Of a stretch of 64,000 bases of DNA, positions 1 through 12,400 are shown piece after piece. Source of the stretch: Alviniconcha marisindica (lineage: Eukaryota > Mollusca > Gastropoda > Provannidae); contig JABMCL010001987.1 of assembly GCA_018857735.1 (NCBI GenBank), positions 241,001 through 305,000 of the forward strand, given 5' to 3'. The notes below the pieces were generated by a model. That model was not told the DNA's origin. It did not search any database and saw nothing but the letters and a program-made list of their open reading frames with translations. Position 1 is the first letter of the stretch; each line of letters opens with the position of its first letter. The position numbers and the translations under genes were made by a program.

Positions 1-814
1 ACCTGTCATGCTGTTGTCCAACTGTCGGAGGGTAAGTAGCAGACCTGTCATGCTGTTGTCAAACTTACAGGTAGCAGCAGACTGCAATTGACCGTACAGA
101 CAAAAGAGATATATTGTGGACTGCTCATGAATCAAGCAGTCAGTCAAATGGTATTTCAAGGCTTGCAAACATGCAGAAAACCCATGGTTTTGACAAAAAA
201 GTACCCCTTTTCATGCAGTTGCTCAAATCCTGTGAGTTTACTGTACACAAAAAAATCCAAATCTGTATGACAGAATGCATTTTAATTCAGTACTATTGTA
301 ATACTAACACAAAACACACTCATGCATGCCCTCAAAATACAATACAGTTGTATAATAATGGTATTACTACAATACACAGAGGCATAGACACAGCAGCTGC
401 AGAAAGATGCTTTACTGAAAATAGTAGGCTGCTGTTCAGTGAAATGGATGGAGAAAAGGTAGGATTTAAATTTGGATTTGAAAGTGTCTTGGATTCATGC
501 ATGCCTAATATCTGGAGGGAGCAAATTCCATGAATGACTGCTTTGTGTGTGCTGATGCCCTTCAGTGGATGTGTCGGTCACATTGCATACAGGTTACTGA
601 TTGAATTTGTAGGCATTCATCCGTGAAGCAGTCCCTTCATCTTTTCTCGTTCTCAGCCACAGTTGCATCTAATAATAATACACAGCACTTTGATAATGCA
701 GTGTCCATTACATGACTCAGCTCAAAGCACTTTACACACACCCACCACACACACACAGTGTTTTTTTATACAAAAAGTACAAATTATTGACAGTTTTGTT
801 GCCTCTCTCTGCAG
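1..814. other. AARS1 intron, partial (upstream of the first exon seen)
   Basis: Intronic sequence ending at the acceptor before base 815. I searched it for the preceding AlaRS exon (the stretch before the YVLRR block) and did not find it. Bases 1-70 hold two copies of a 25-30 bp motif containing CCTGTCATGCTGTTGTC. Bases 667-760 resemble the tail of a dispersed repeat (AATAATAATA, then CTCAAAGCACTTTACACAC). Nothing else is recognised. Confidence 0.6.
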
Positions 815-923
815 ATATGTGCTGCGTCGAATCTTGCGCCGCGCAGTGCGTTACGCCACAGAGAAGCTGAACGCGAAGCCTGGCATGTTCGCCTCGCTTG
901 TTGACACTGTGGTGCAGCTGCTG
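815..923 (+). CDS. AARS1: AARS1 exon 1 of window
   Basis: Acceptor CTCTGCAG, donor GTGAGT. Base 815 completes a codon from the preceding exon; the rest reads [19 protein letters not shown] and on to VVQLL, ending in phase 0. This is the arginine-rich end of the aminoacylation region, highly conserved in eukaryotic AlaRS. Confidence 0.97.
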
Positions 924-1353
924 GTGAGTCTGGCATAATGTAGCTAACATCCTTCTAACTCTGCATCTGGTTAGCGTTTTCACTCCTTCCCCCCAAAGTT
1001 TTCATAAGCTGTAGATTTTGTCCATTTCTGTCAACATTGTCCAACATTCATGACTTTGAGGGTGCTTTTTTTGGGGGGTGTAGCTTAGCATGTGGAATTT
1101 TGCTGTCACTTCGTTTATTGCTCGCATAATTCAAAATGAATAGCTTGCTCCTGTGGGTCTTTGTTGTCAGGTAGACATTTGCTTTAGTGAGATGCTTCTT
1201 GTTGTTTGTTGTTTTTAAATTAAGAGACCTTGTTCAGCTTATCCTGTGGAATTTATATCTGGGTTTTCCTTCGCAGGGAGATGCTTTTCCTGAAGTGAAA
1301 AAAGATCCTGAAATGGTATGACTTGACTTTTTACATTTTTGTTGTGTGTGTTG

Positions 1354-1403
<50 letters not shown>

Positions 1404-4400
1404 TTGGCTTCTTCTCAGAGACCTTGTAAGCAAGACCTTCCAAATTTGGTGTGATGGTGGCCTCCGTTGAACGTCACACTTTGTTATAGCAGTTTTGCTG
1501 ATGTGTATCCCACGTCATGGTTACACTGGCATTTGAAACTTGTGTTTTGCCTTTGTTTGGTAAGTTCTTGTCCAGTCAGGTTCAGACTTTACATGAAGTT
1601 TTGCTGACTTTGATCCCATGTCATGGTTATGCTGGCACTGGAAAATTGAAACTGTGTGAAAATTGAAAATTGAAACTGGAAAGTCTGAACCTGACTGGAC
1701 AAGAACTTAGAAGTTAAAGGCAAACCTTCATTTGGTAAGTTCTTGTCCAGTCAGGTTCAGACTTTGCATGATTGTTATGTACCTGGACTAGATCATGCAC
1801 ATTTGTGTGTGTGTGTGTTGTGTGTGTGTGTGTGTGTGTGATTTAGCATATTGTACTTTTGGGACTATAGGACGATACTTTCTCCCCTAAAATTTGACCC
1901 CCTGTGTTTTATAGTCCATCGTGATTTTCTTAACCGTCAGCCATCTTCAAGGTCACACGAGCGTTTGAAATATATGATGAAAGTTACACCTTCTCCTTTC
2001 AGATGTCAGTTCACTGAATGTTTCCCCTTGTTGATCCAAGACTTGAATATTTAATCAAGACATCAACAAGAGGACATTATTTTTTTCTCTCTGAACAATT
2101 TCAGGTGAAAGAGATCATAAATGAAGAAGAGGCCCAGTTCTTGAAGACTCTGACTCGAGGACACAGGTTGCTGCAGAGAACCATTGACAAACTGGGCACG
2201 TCCACCACTGTCTTGCCAGGTGAGAACCATTGACAGAGTGGGCACAACCAGGTGCCAGGTGAGAACCCATTGACAAACTGGGCACGTCCACCACTGTCTT
2301 GCCAGGTGAGAACCATTGACAGAGTGGGTACAACCAGGTGCCAGGTGAGAACCATTGACAGAGTGGGCATATCCACCAGTCTTGCCAGGTGAGAACCATT
2401 GACAGAGTGGGCACGTCCACCACTGTCTTGCCAGGTGAGAACCATTGACAGAGTGGGCACATCCACCACTGTCTTGCCAGGTGAGAACCATGGACAGAGT
2501 GGGCACGTCCACCACTGTCTTGCCAGGTGAGAACCATTGACAGAGTGGGCACGTCCACCACTGTCTTGCCAGGTGAGAACCATTGACAGAGTGGGCACGT
2601 CCACCACTGTCTTGCCAGGTGAGAACCATTGACAAACTGGGCACGTCCACCACTGTCTTGCCAGGTGAGAACCATTGACAGAGTGGGCACGTCAACCACT
2701 GTCTTGCCAGGTGAGAACCATTGACAGAGTGGGCACGTCCACCACTGTCTTGCCAGGTGAGAACCATTGACAGAGTGGGCACGTCAACCATGTCTTGCCA
2801 GGTGAGAACCATTGACAGAGTGGGCACTGTCCACCACTGTCTTGCCAGGTGAGAACCATTGACAGAGTGGGCACGTCCACCACTGTCTTGCCAGGTGAGA
2901 ACCATTGACAGAGTGGGCACGTCCACCACTGTCTTGCCAGGTGAGAACCATTGACAGAGTGGGCACGTCCACCACTGTCTTGCCAGGTGAGAACCATTGA
3001 CAGAGTGGGCACGTCCACCACTGTCTTGCCAGGTGAGAACCATTGACAGAGTGGGCACGTCCACCACTGTCTTGCCAGGTGAGAACCATTGACAGAGTGG
3101 GCACGTCCACCACTGTCTTGCCAGGTGAGAACCATTGACAGAGTGGGCACGTCCACCACTGTCTTGCCAGGTGAGAACCATTGACAGAGTGGGCACGTCC
3201 ACCACTGTCTTGCCAGGTGAGAACCATTGACAGAGTGGGCACGTCCACCACTGTCTTGCCAGGTGAGAACCATTGACAGAGTGGGCATATCCGCCACTGT
3301 CTTGCCAGGTGAGAACCATCAACAGAGTGGGCACAACCAGGTGCCAGGTGAGAACCATCGACAGAGTGGGCATATCCACCACTGTCTTACCAGGTGAGAA
3401 CCATTGACAGAGGGGGCACAATCAGGTGCCAGGTGAGAAGCATTGACAGAGTTGGCACAATCAGGTGCCAGGTGAGAAGCGTTGACAAATTGGGCACATC
3501 CACCACTATCTTGCCAGATGAGAAGCATTGACAGAATGGGCACAACCAGGTGCCAGGTGAGAACCATTGACAAACTGGGCACATCCACCTCTGTCTTGCC
3601 AGGTGAAAACCATCGAAAGAGTGGGCATGTCCACCACTATCTTGCCAGGTGAGATCCAATCACAAATTGGGCACATCTACCACGGTCTTGTCAAGTGAAG
3701 AGCATTGAAAAAGTGGGCATGCCACCACTGTCTTGCCAGGAGAGAAGCATTGACGACCTGGGTACGTCCACTGCCATCTTGCCTGGTTAGAACAATTCAC
3801 ACACTGGGCACATCCACCACTGTCTTTCCCCGGTGGGGCATTATTTGGTTTCCATTTAAAAACTGCATTTATCTGGAGTGGTGCAGCGGTGAGCCGGTTT
3901 GGCCTAGCAGTAGGGCATTAGGCTGGTAAGCAGAGGACCTCGGTTCGAATCTGCTTCAGCTCTCCTTTCTCTTCAAAAGTTGTAGTCTGTGGACACTGTC
4001 TTATGACTTTGTCCCTCACAATTAATGAAACATTAAAATGGCTCTCATCGCTGCCCACCTTAAAGCAGAGTCTTTCTGGTGGTGACAGTGTAGCAATATG
4101 TATATGATCTCCCTCTTCCCCCCCCCCCCCCCCCCCCCCCCCGCCCCACCACCCCCCTTCTCCCTGTCGCTAATAAGCCATATGGTTTCTGTGGACGTTA
4201 AGCACCATGTGTACTTACTATGCATGGTGCAGATGTGGGATTCTGTGGTACGCATATATATCCAAATTTCTCACCCTGGTGCATCGGGTATGCTTCAGAG
4301 TTTGAGTAGGGGGATGTTTGAATCATGGCAATAAATGAAAACTGATGTGTGTTGCAGGTGACGTCGCGTGGCGTCTGTACGACACGTACGGTTTCCCTGT

Positions 4401-7400
4401 GGACTTGACCACACTCATGTCGGAGGAAAAAGGACTGACCATCGACAGTGAGGGCTTTGAGAAAGCCAGGCAACACTCCTTGGTAGGTCACCACTTCATT
4501 GTCAGCTTGCTGTGTGTGTCATTCTTGGTGATCAGTGACTGATTGAAAGCTGCCAATTAGCATGGTAAAGAATGATGTGAGATTATTCTGAGTGTATTGT
4601 GTTGGAGTCTGAAGGTAGGAGGCTGAGCGCAGACCTGTTTACTCATACAATTTGGGTGTATTTTGTATGATGAAATTTTCAGCATATGATTTTTTTTATT
4701 TTTAATGATCATAAATATTTTTAGACATGTATTGTGGTTCATTTGTTTTCCAGTCCAGAATGTGCTAGTTCTGGGTTTTCCGTGGCCCATGCATAAGTCT
4801 CACAACCTCTCACAGGTTTGTTTGCATGGGAATATGAAGGGAAGGTTTCAGAAAAGGTAGTCTTAAAAGCATGGACTTGAGGGGGGGGGGGGGGGGGGGG
4901 GGACATTTTTGTTTGCATGGAAATATGAAGGGAAGGTTTTCAAAAAGATGGTCTTAAAAGAAGCATGGATGGGGGGGGGGGGGGGGGGGGTCACATGTTT
5001 GTTTGCATGGAAATATGAAGGGAAGGTTTCAGAAAAGGTGGTTTTAAAAGCGTGGACAGTTCATGTCAGCTGCAGCTTTGCTTCAGCACAGCACAGAGCT
5101 CTGGAGTTTGCTGGACTTTTTGGTTGATTATCAGTTTTGAACTTGACAGTCCCGACTCTCAGGGTTATCGTCTGCTCTGTGTTGCAGCTGATGTCCCAGG
5201 CAGGGGGCAGCACTGTCGACGACCAGATTGCTCTGGAGGTTCACTCCATCAATGAGCTGCAGAGCCGCGGCGTGGCTCCCACCGACGACAGTCCGAAGTA
5301 CAACTACACCGCCGATGTGGAAGGCAACTACAGTGAGTATGCAAAGTTCAAAGTATGTCCATACCACTTATGTGGAAAACAGCTACAGTGAGTATGCAAG
5401 GTCTAAAGTACGTCCACACCACTGATGTGGAAAACATCTACAGTGAGTATGCAAGGTCCAAAGTACAACTACATTGTTAATGTGAAAAAACGACTACAGT
5501 GAGTATGCAAAGTTCAAAGTACGTCCATACCACTGATGTGGAAAACTGCTAGTTAATATGCAAGGTCCAAAGTACAACGACATTGCTGATGTGGCAAACG
5601 ACTACAGTGAGTATGCAAAGTGTTCAAAGTACGTCCATACCACTGATGTGGAAAACAGCTACAGTGAGTATGCAAGGTCCAAAGTACAACTACATTGCTA
5701 ATGTGGAAAATGACTACAGTGAGTATGCAAAGTTCAAAGTACATCCACACCACTGATACAGAAAACAGTGACAGTGAGTATGCAAAGTCCAAAGTACATC
5801 AACACCGCTGATGTGGAAAACAGTGACAGTGAGTATGCAAAGTCCAAAGTACATCAACACCGCTGATGTGGAAAACAGTGACAGTGAGTATGCAAAGTCC
5901 AAAGTACATCCACACCACTGATGTTAAAAACAACTACAGTATTAAAACACTTGAAGGTTTGGGCTTTTTTTCTTCTTGTTTTTCTGACTAGAGGAATTTA
6001 CACAGTCACGAAAAAAAAGAATGTATTTACTAATAAAACTCTGATGTGTCTAATATTTTCACTGTCTGCCTGCCTGTCTCTTTATATGTGTCTCTCTCTC
6101 TTCATATCTGTCTTTGAGTGTCTCCCTCTTCATCTTTGGGTGTCTCTGTCTACTGTTTGCCTAGTTCTGTCTCTTCTCTCTCATTGTCTCTCTCTGTCCC
6201 CCACTCTCTCAGTCTTTTTCTGGTGTGGGCTGAGAAACATAGGTGTACATGTTCAGACCCTAATGAGTCATTTTCACCCCATTAAAAAAGGCTGTTGGCC
6301 TTAGTTTAGTCAAATGTGTCAGTGTCTAGTTTAGTCAAATGTGTCAGTGTCTCTGATTGTGTTGTGTGTAGAACTTGAGGCATGTTTTTTCTTGTGTCTT
6401 GATGACTTGTGTTTTGACCAGGTGTGGTGTAACTGTGAATGTGTGATTCGTGCTGAAGTAACCCTGGGCAGTTGATGGGATGTAAAAAAAATCCAGAAAC
6501 TATCTCAGTCTGTATGACTTTTAAAAAATTAAAAAGAAGAAATGTTTTAATTGTGTGCGTGCCATCAGAGTTTGAGGCAACGACGGGCAAGGTGATAGCG
6601 CTGCGCTACAACAAGTCCTTTGTGGAGGAGGTGACAACCGGACAGGAGTGCGGGGTGCTGCTGGATCGAACCTGCTTCTATGCAGAGCAGGGCGGTCAGA
6701 TCTACGATGAAGGATTCCTGGTCAAGGAAGGAGGAGAGGTAATGGCGGGTCTGAATGGTGTACTTGTAGCTGTGTCATTCCTCAGCTGAGCGCTCGGGGG
6801 GTCACATGGCCCTGTAAATGCTATTGTGCATTGATAAACGCATTCCATAGGGTGAGAGGGTTGCCTGCATGACCGTTTCTTTTCATTACCTAGCTGCAGG
6901 GGCCTCAGCATAAAGTAAACATGTTGCTTTCCGTCCACAGAAGTGAGGTGGCTTATTAGGGATGGGGTTCCTCGACATGCCGTCTTCGGAGGATTTATCT
7001 CCATTTCAGGAGTAGTTTGTTGTTGTTGTTGTGCAAGGAGCTTATTATGGCCAAAGATAGTCTCCCACATACGTCTGCAGCGCATACCATTTTAATAATA
7101 ATAATAATAATAATGTACATTTTTCATGTGCTCATCAACACCCTGAGCGCTCACATGATACATATTAACTTAAATATGATATTCTATACACGTGTAGAGC
7201 ACAGTCCTACCAAAACAATTTACATAAAGTATTATGTGGAAAACACACACACACACACACACACACAATGACTGTATCAGAAACTGGTATGGATATTAGT
7301 TGGAATGAAACTTCTATGAGAGGAGGAAGGTTTTCAGTTTAAGGTAGCCTGGGTGTTCTTGCTGGTGCCAAGATGTTGTGACACAGCCCAAGCCATGGCA

Positions 7401-9447
7401 TAGAATGGCATGCTGAAATATGCTTTTCCCAAGATTTTTTTTATGTGAACAGAATTTTGCCAAGAGAAGTAGCCATGTTTGATTCAGATTAGAATACACA
7501 CCGTTTAAGAGTGGAAAGATAAGACACGCAGTGGAGTGACCTGGTTTAAATAGTGCTGTCAGTGTAAGTGTGGAGAGACAAAACAGGCAGTGGAGTGACC
7601 TGGTTTAAGCAGTGCTGTCAGTGTAAGTGTGGAGAGACAAAACACGCAGTGGAGTGAGTGACCTGGTTTAAGCAGTGCTGTCAGTGTAAGTGTGGAGAAA
7701 CAAAACAGGCAGTGGAGAGACCAGGTTTAAACAGCGCTGTCAGTGTATGCACAAGGAGGTGAAACAGGCAATGGAGTGACCTCATTTAAACGGCACTGTT
7801 GATTTCCTTTGTGCACAGGACGTGGAGTTCAAAGTGAAGAACGTTCAGGTGAGAGGGGGCTACGTGCTGCACATTGGCGTCATTGAGGGAACACTCAAGG
7901 TGGGAGACACCATGAAGGCGCTCATTGATGAGGTGAGTCAGGAGGGCATCTTCATTTCTTTTCCGTTTCATTTTAGTTTTGTTTCTTGAATGCTTCATTT
8001 ATCCCTTGCCAGAAGTTCGGGTCGCCATACCCGGCTAAGGCTACAGCAGCTGCAAGAACAGCTCCACCCATTCCTGTCAGTGTGTGCAGTATTTTCTTGC
8101 GTCCGAACAGCGGCATGGTTGCCAGCGTTTGGGATTTTTCATGTACTCACAGATGCTGATGCGTTCAGTTGCACGCACGTTTTCTTGTGCAATATTAACT
8201 CTTTGTATTATGGAATTTTGTGTTACTTGGCGTCTGTTGCTGCGTCACATCTTGCATTTTGATGGATCGTGTGTGGATCGAAATGCTTGGTATCTTCCAC
8301 AGTTTAATCAGTGGTTCTCTTGCTTTTGCTGTGTGTTTGTATTTTTTAAACATATATATTTCAATGTCATATAGCCATTTTATGCTGTTCTTTTGAAAAG
8401 TCAATGTTACTTTGAATGTTGATGGAGCGAAGTGGGATATCAAGCTGGATCCTGAGACAAGCATGTGCGTGTTGCAGTCTCGGCGCTGTGCAGTGATGAA
8501 GAACCACACAGGTACACACATGCTGAACTTTGGCCTGAGGAAAGTCCTGAAGGAAGCAGACCAACGAGGATCCCTGGTCGCGCCTGATCGACTGCGCTTT
8601 GACTTCACTGCTAAGGTCAGCTGATGGGGCTTGATTGTTTCTTTGAGTATGTGTGTGGTGTCTGTGTGTGGACAGGTGGGTGGGGGTTCCCCCCTCTCTC
8701 ATCTCCATCTCTCTCCCCCCCCCCCTCACTCTTCTCTCCCCCCCCCCCCCCCCCCTCCCACCCTCTCTCTCCCTCCCCCCTTTCTCTCCCCCTGATCGAC
8801 TACGCTTTGACTTCACTGCTAAGGTCAGCTGATGGGGCTTGATTGTTTCTTTGAGTATGTGTGTGGTGTCTGTGTGTGGACAGGTGGGTGGGGGCTCTCT
8901 CTCTTTCTGTCTCAGTGTCTCTGTCTGGCCCCCCCCCTCTCTGTCCATGTCTCTATCCCTCTCCCCCTTCTCACTCTTACCCTCCCTCCTCTTCTCTGTC
9001 TCCCTTTCTCCCCCCTCTCTCATTTCTTTATTTTTTCCCCCCTCTCTCATCTCCATCTCTCTCTCCCCCCCCCCCTCTCTTCTCTCCCCCCCCTCCCTCC
9101 CACCCTCTCTCTCCCTCCCCCCTTTCTCTCCCCCCTCTCTCACCTTTCTCTCCCCCTCCCCCCCCCCCCACTATTCTCTCTCTCCCTCCCTCCCCCCACT
9201 CTCTCTCCACCCTCTCTCACTCTCTCTTTCTCCTCTCTCTCACCCCCCTCATCCCCCCTCTTCTCTGTCTCTCTCTCTCCCCCATCTCTCATTTCTTTCT
9301 TTTCCCCCCTCTCTCATCTCCATCTCTCTCCCCCCCTCTCACTCTTCTCTTTCCCCCCTCCCTCCCCCCCCTCTCTCCCTCCCCCCTTTCTCTCCCCCCT
9401 CTCACCTTTCTCTCCCCCCCCCCCCCCCCCCCCCCACTATTCTCTCC

Positions 9448-9479
<32 letters not shown>

Positions 9480-12400
9480 CACCCTCTCTCACTCTCTCTC
9501 TTTCTCCTCTCTCTCACCAAACCCCCCCCCCCCCCCCCCCACCCCCCTCTGCTTTCTCTCAAGTTGGTAAGTGAATAAACTGCTGACCAAGGACTGCCCC
9601 TCTCACAAAAAACAACAACAAGAAAAAGACAAACAAAACAAACTGCTGTAGCTTCATCTGTAGGGTATCTTACTCTTCAAAGAGGAGCTTCACTTCAGCC
9701 ACGTTCACATTGGCATGATGCTGCATTTTGGCTGCAGGCCGCCATGTCGGTGAAGGAGGTGAAGGAGACGGAGGAGGTTGTCAACGAGATGGCGGCCAAG
9801 AACGAGGAGGTGTTTGCCAGGGATACAGCGCTGGCGGTGGCCAAGAGCATCCAGGGACTGCGCGCAGTCTTTGACGAGGTGAGCTGCAGTTCGGTCGGCG
9901 GCGTGGAAAATAGGATGTGGTGCGTTACGTAGCTGTGATCTTTCAAACGGTGAACTTGGAGCTCTGGAGCTGTGTGATAGTCGAGGTGGCCGTCCTGGGC
10001 TCCCCACCCCTAATAGTCCTTAATATGGTCTCTGGACGTAAAGCAACACTGAACTTAACTAAAGGATGGTCAGAGCTCAAGAGCTGTGTGAAAGTCGGTG
10101 GGTCAGATTGCTTTCCCTCAGTGGTGTCAGGGGAAATGTTTACTTGCCCTGCCTTACTTTGAGGCCTACCCAGACCCAGTGTAGGCAGTATCTAGGTGTT
10201 GACTTGCCCTATCCTAATTTCAGACCTACCCAGACCCGGTGCGGGTGGCGTCAGGGGAATGTTGACTGGCCCTGCCTTACTTTCGGACCTACCCAGACCC
10301 GGTGCAAGCAGTATCTAGGTGCTGACTTGCCCTGTCCTACTTTCAGACCTACCCAGACCCACAACAGACTGTATTTAGGTGTTGACTTACCCTGGCTTTC
10401 AGACCTACCCAGACCCGGTGCGGGTGGTGTCAGTGGGTATTTCGGTGGAGCAGCTGGAGGCTGACCCAATGGGGCCAGGGGGCTCGGTCACGTCTGTGGA
10501 GTTCTGCGGTGGGACGTGAGTCTGGCGTTTGTTTTTGTTGTCTTCTCTACCTTGTTACTCCTGTGCGGACAGGTCAGGGCACATGAGCGGTTAAAACAGA
10601 ACGCTTTTGATTTACACTGGACAAAGTGGTTAAAACTGAATGCTTGGGATTTACACTGGACAGAGTGATTAAAACTTAATGCTTTTGATTTTTACTGGAC
10701 AAAGTGGTTAAAACAGAATGCTTTTGATTTACACTGGACAAAGTGGTTAAAACTGAGTGCTTTTGGTTTATTAAAGACAAAGTGGTTACAGCTGAGTGCT
10801 TTTGATTTATATTGGACAAAGTGCCTTTGATTTGTACTGGACAGAGTGGTTAAAACTGAGTGCTTTCGATTTCTACTGGACAGAGTGGTTAAAGCTGAAT
10901 GCCTTTGATTTCTACTTGACAGAGTGGTTAAAGCTGAATGCCTTTGATTTCTACTGGACAGAGTGGTTAAAGCTGAATGCCTTTGATTTCTACTGGACAG
11001 AGTGGTTAAAGCTGAATGCCTTTGATTTCTACTGGACAGAGTGGTTAAAGCTGAATGCCTTTGATTTCTACTGGACAGAGTGGTTAAAGCTGAATGCCTT
11101 TGATTTCTACTGGACAGAGTGGTTAAAGCTGAATGCCTTTGATTTCTACTGGACAGAGTGGTTAAAGCTGAATGCCTTTGATTTCTACCGGACAAAGTGA
11201 TGTGCAAAGTATCAAGCTTGTCTTCCATTTTTCAAGCATAAAAATTTACTGAAGGACAGGTACTAAGTCTGAGTGGAAGTGAATGACAGCCCAAGAAATA
11301 TAGCATTTTCTTTAGGTGTTATGGCTGTTGTGTGAAGATGTTGTACAGCCTTTTGAACTCGGTCTATATAGAAAGAGACTGAGACGTAAGATGACTGTAT
11401 TATATTTATAGTGCTTTAATTACAATATTGGCTCTGTACATTTGCAAAGTCACTTGGGTCCTGGCATTCTTGCAAAGCTTTCTCCCAATCCATATGTCCT
11501 ATCATGACATGTTCCAAGGGAATGAACAAGGAGTGGGATTTGTAGGTTTCGTGTAAGCAGTCTAAATAACATGGAGAGAGAAAAAAAAGAAGAGAGCTTT
11601 TGGAGAAAAGAAATTTGTTAAATAAATTGATGTTTGTTAAAAAAAAATGTTTTTTTTTAACCGCAATAATGCTTTTGTCAGTGTGTTTATATGTATAATG
11701 CATGCTTATGTGCTTGTATGCATATTTTTATCATTCTCCCTCCCCCCATCCCCAATTGGTAATGCATCAGTTTGTTTCATCATCCCCCTCCCCCTCCTCC
11801 TCCCCCCTTCCCTAATCAGTAGTGCATCGGTTTGTTTTATCATTCCCCTCCCTCCTTCCCCAATCTGTAGTGCATCAGTTTGTTTTATCATCCCCTTCCC
11901 CTCTCCCCCCTTCCCCAATCGGTAGTGCAACAGTTTGTTTTATCATCCCTCTCCCCCCTTCACCGATCGGTAGTGCATCAGTTTGTTTTATCATCCCCCT
12001 CCCCCTCCCCCCTTCCCCAGTCAGTAGTGCATCAGTTTGTTTTATCATCCCCTTCCCCCTTCCCCAATCAGTAGTGCATCAGTTTGTTTTATCATCCCCC
12101 TCCCTCTTCCCCCTTCCCTAATCAGTAGTGCATCAGTTTGTTTTATCATCCCCCTCCCCCCTTCCCCAATCAGTAGTGCATCAGTTTGTTTTATCATCCC
12201 CCTCCCTCTTCCCCCTTCCCTAATCAGTAGTGCATCAGTTTGTTTTATCATCCCCCTCCCTCTTCCCCCTTCCTTCATGAGTAGTGCATCAGTTTGTTTT
12301 ATCATCCCCCTCCCCCGCCCCCTTCCCCAATCGGTAGTGCATCAGTTTGTTTTATCATCCCCCTCCCCCCTTCCCCAATCAGTAGTGCATCAGTTTGTTT

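Noticed and set aside
1..70. Possible end of the preceding AARS1 exon (CGGAGG/GTAAGT near 27-36)
   Set aside because: The reading before the GT does not give the conserved residues expected ahead of YVLRR, and the motif is repeated 40 bp later. Left as intron.
2063..3421. 452-codon open frame on the - strand with [19 protein letters not shown] repeats
   Set aside because: It is the reverse reading of the exon 3 minisatellite. The frame stays open only because of unit repetition, and similar frames exist in all phases.
3890..3960. Possible tRNA gene (box A and box B)
   Set aside because: The head cannot be folded into a convincing cloverleaf and continues into a SINE body with target duplications. 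The same applies at 36660-36737.
10692..11228. Frames with 13-residue repeats on both strands ([13 protein letters not shown] on +)
   Set aside because: A 39-bp tandem repeat in AARS1 intron 10, not a gene.
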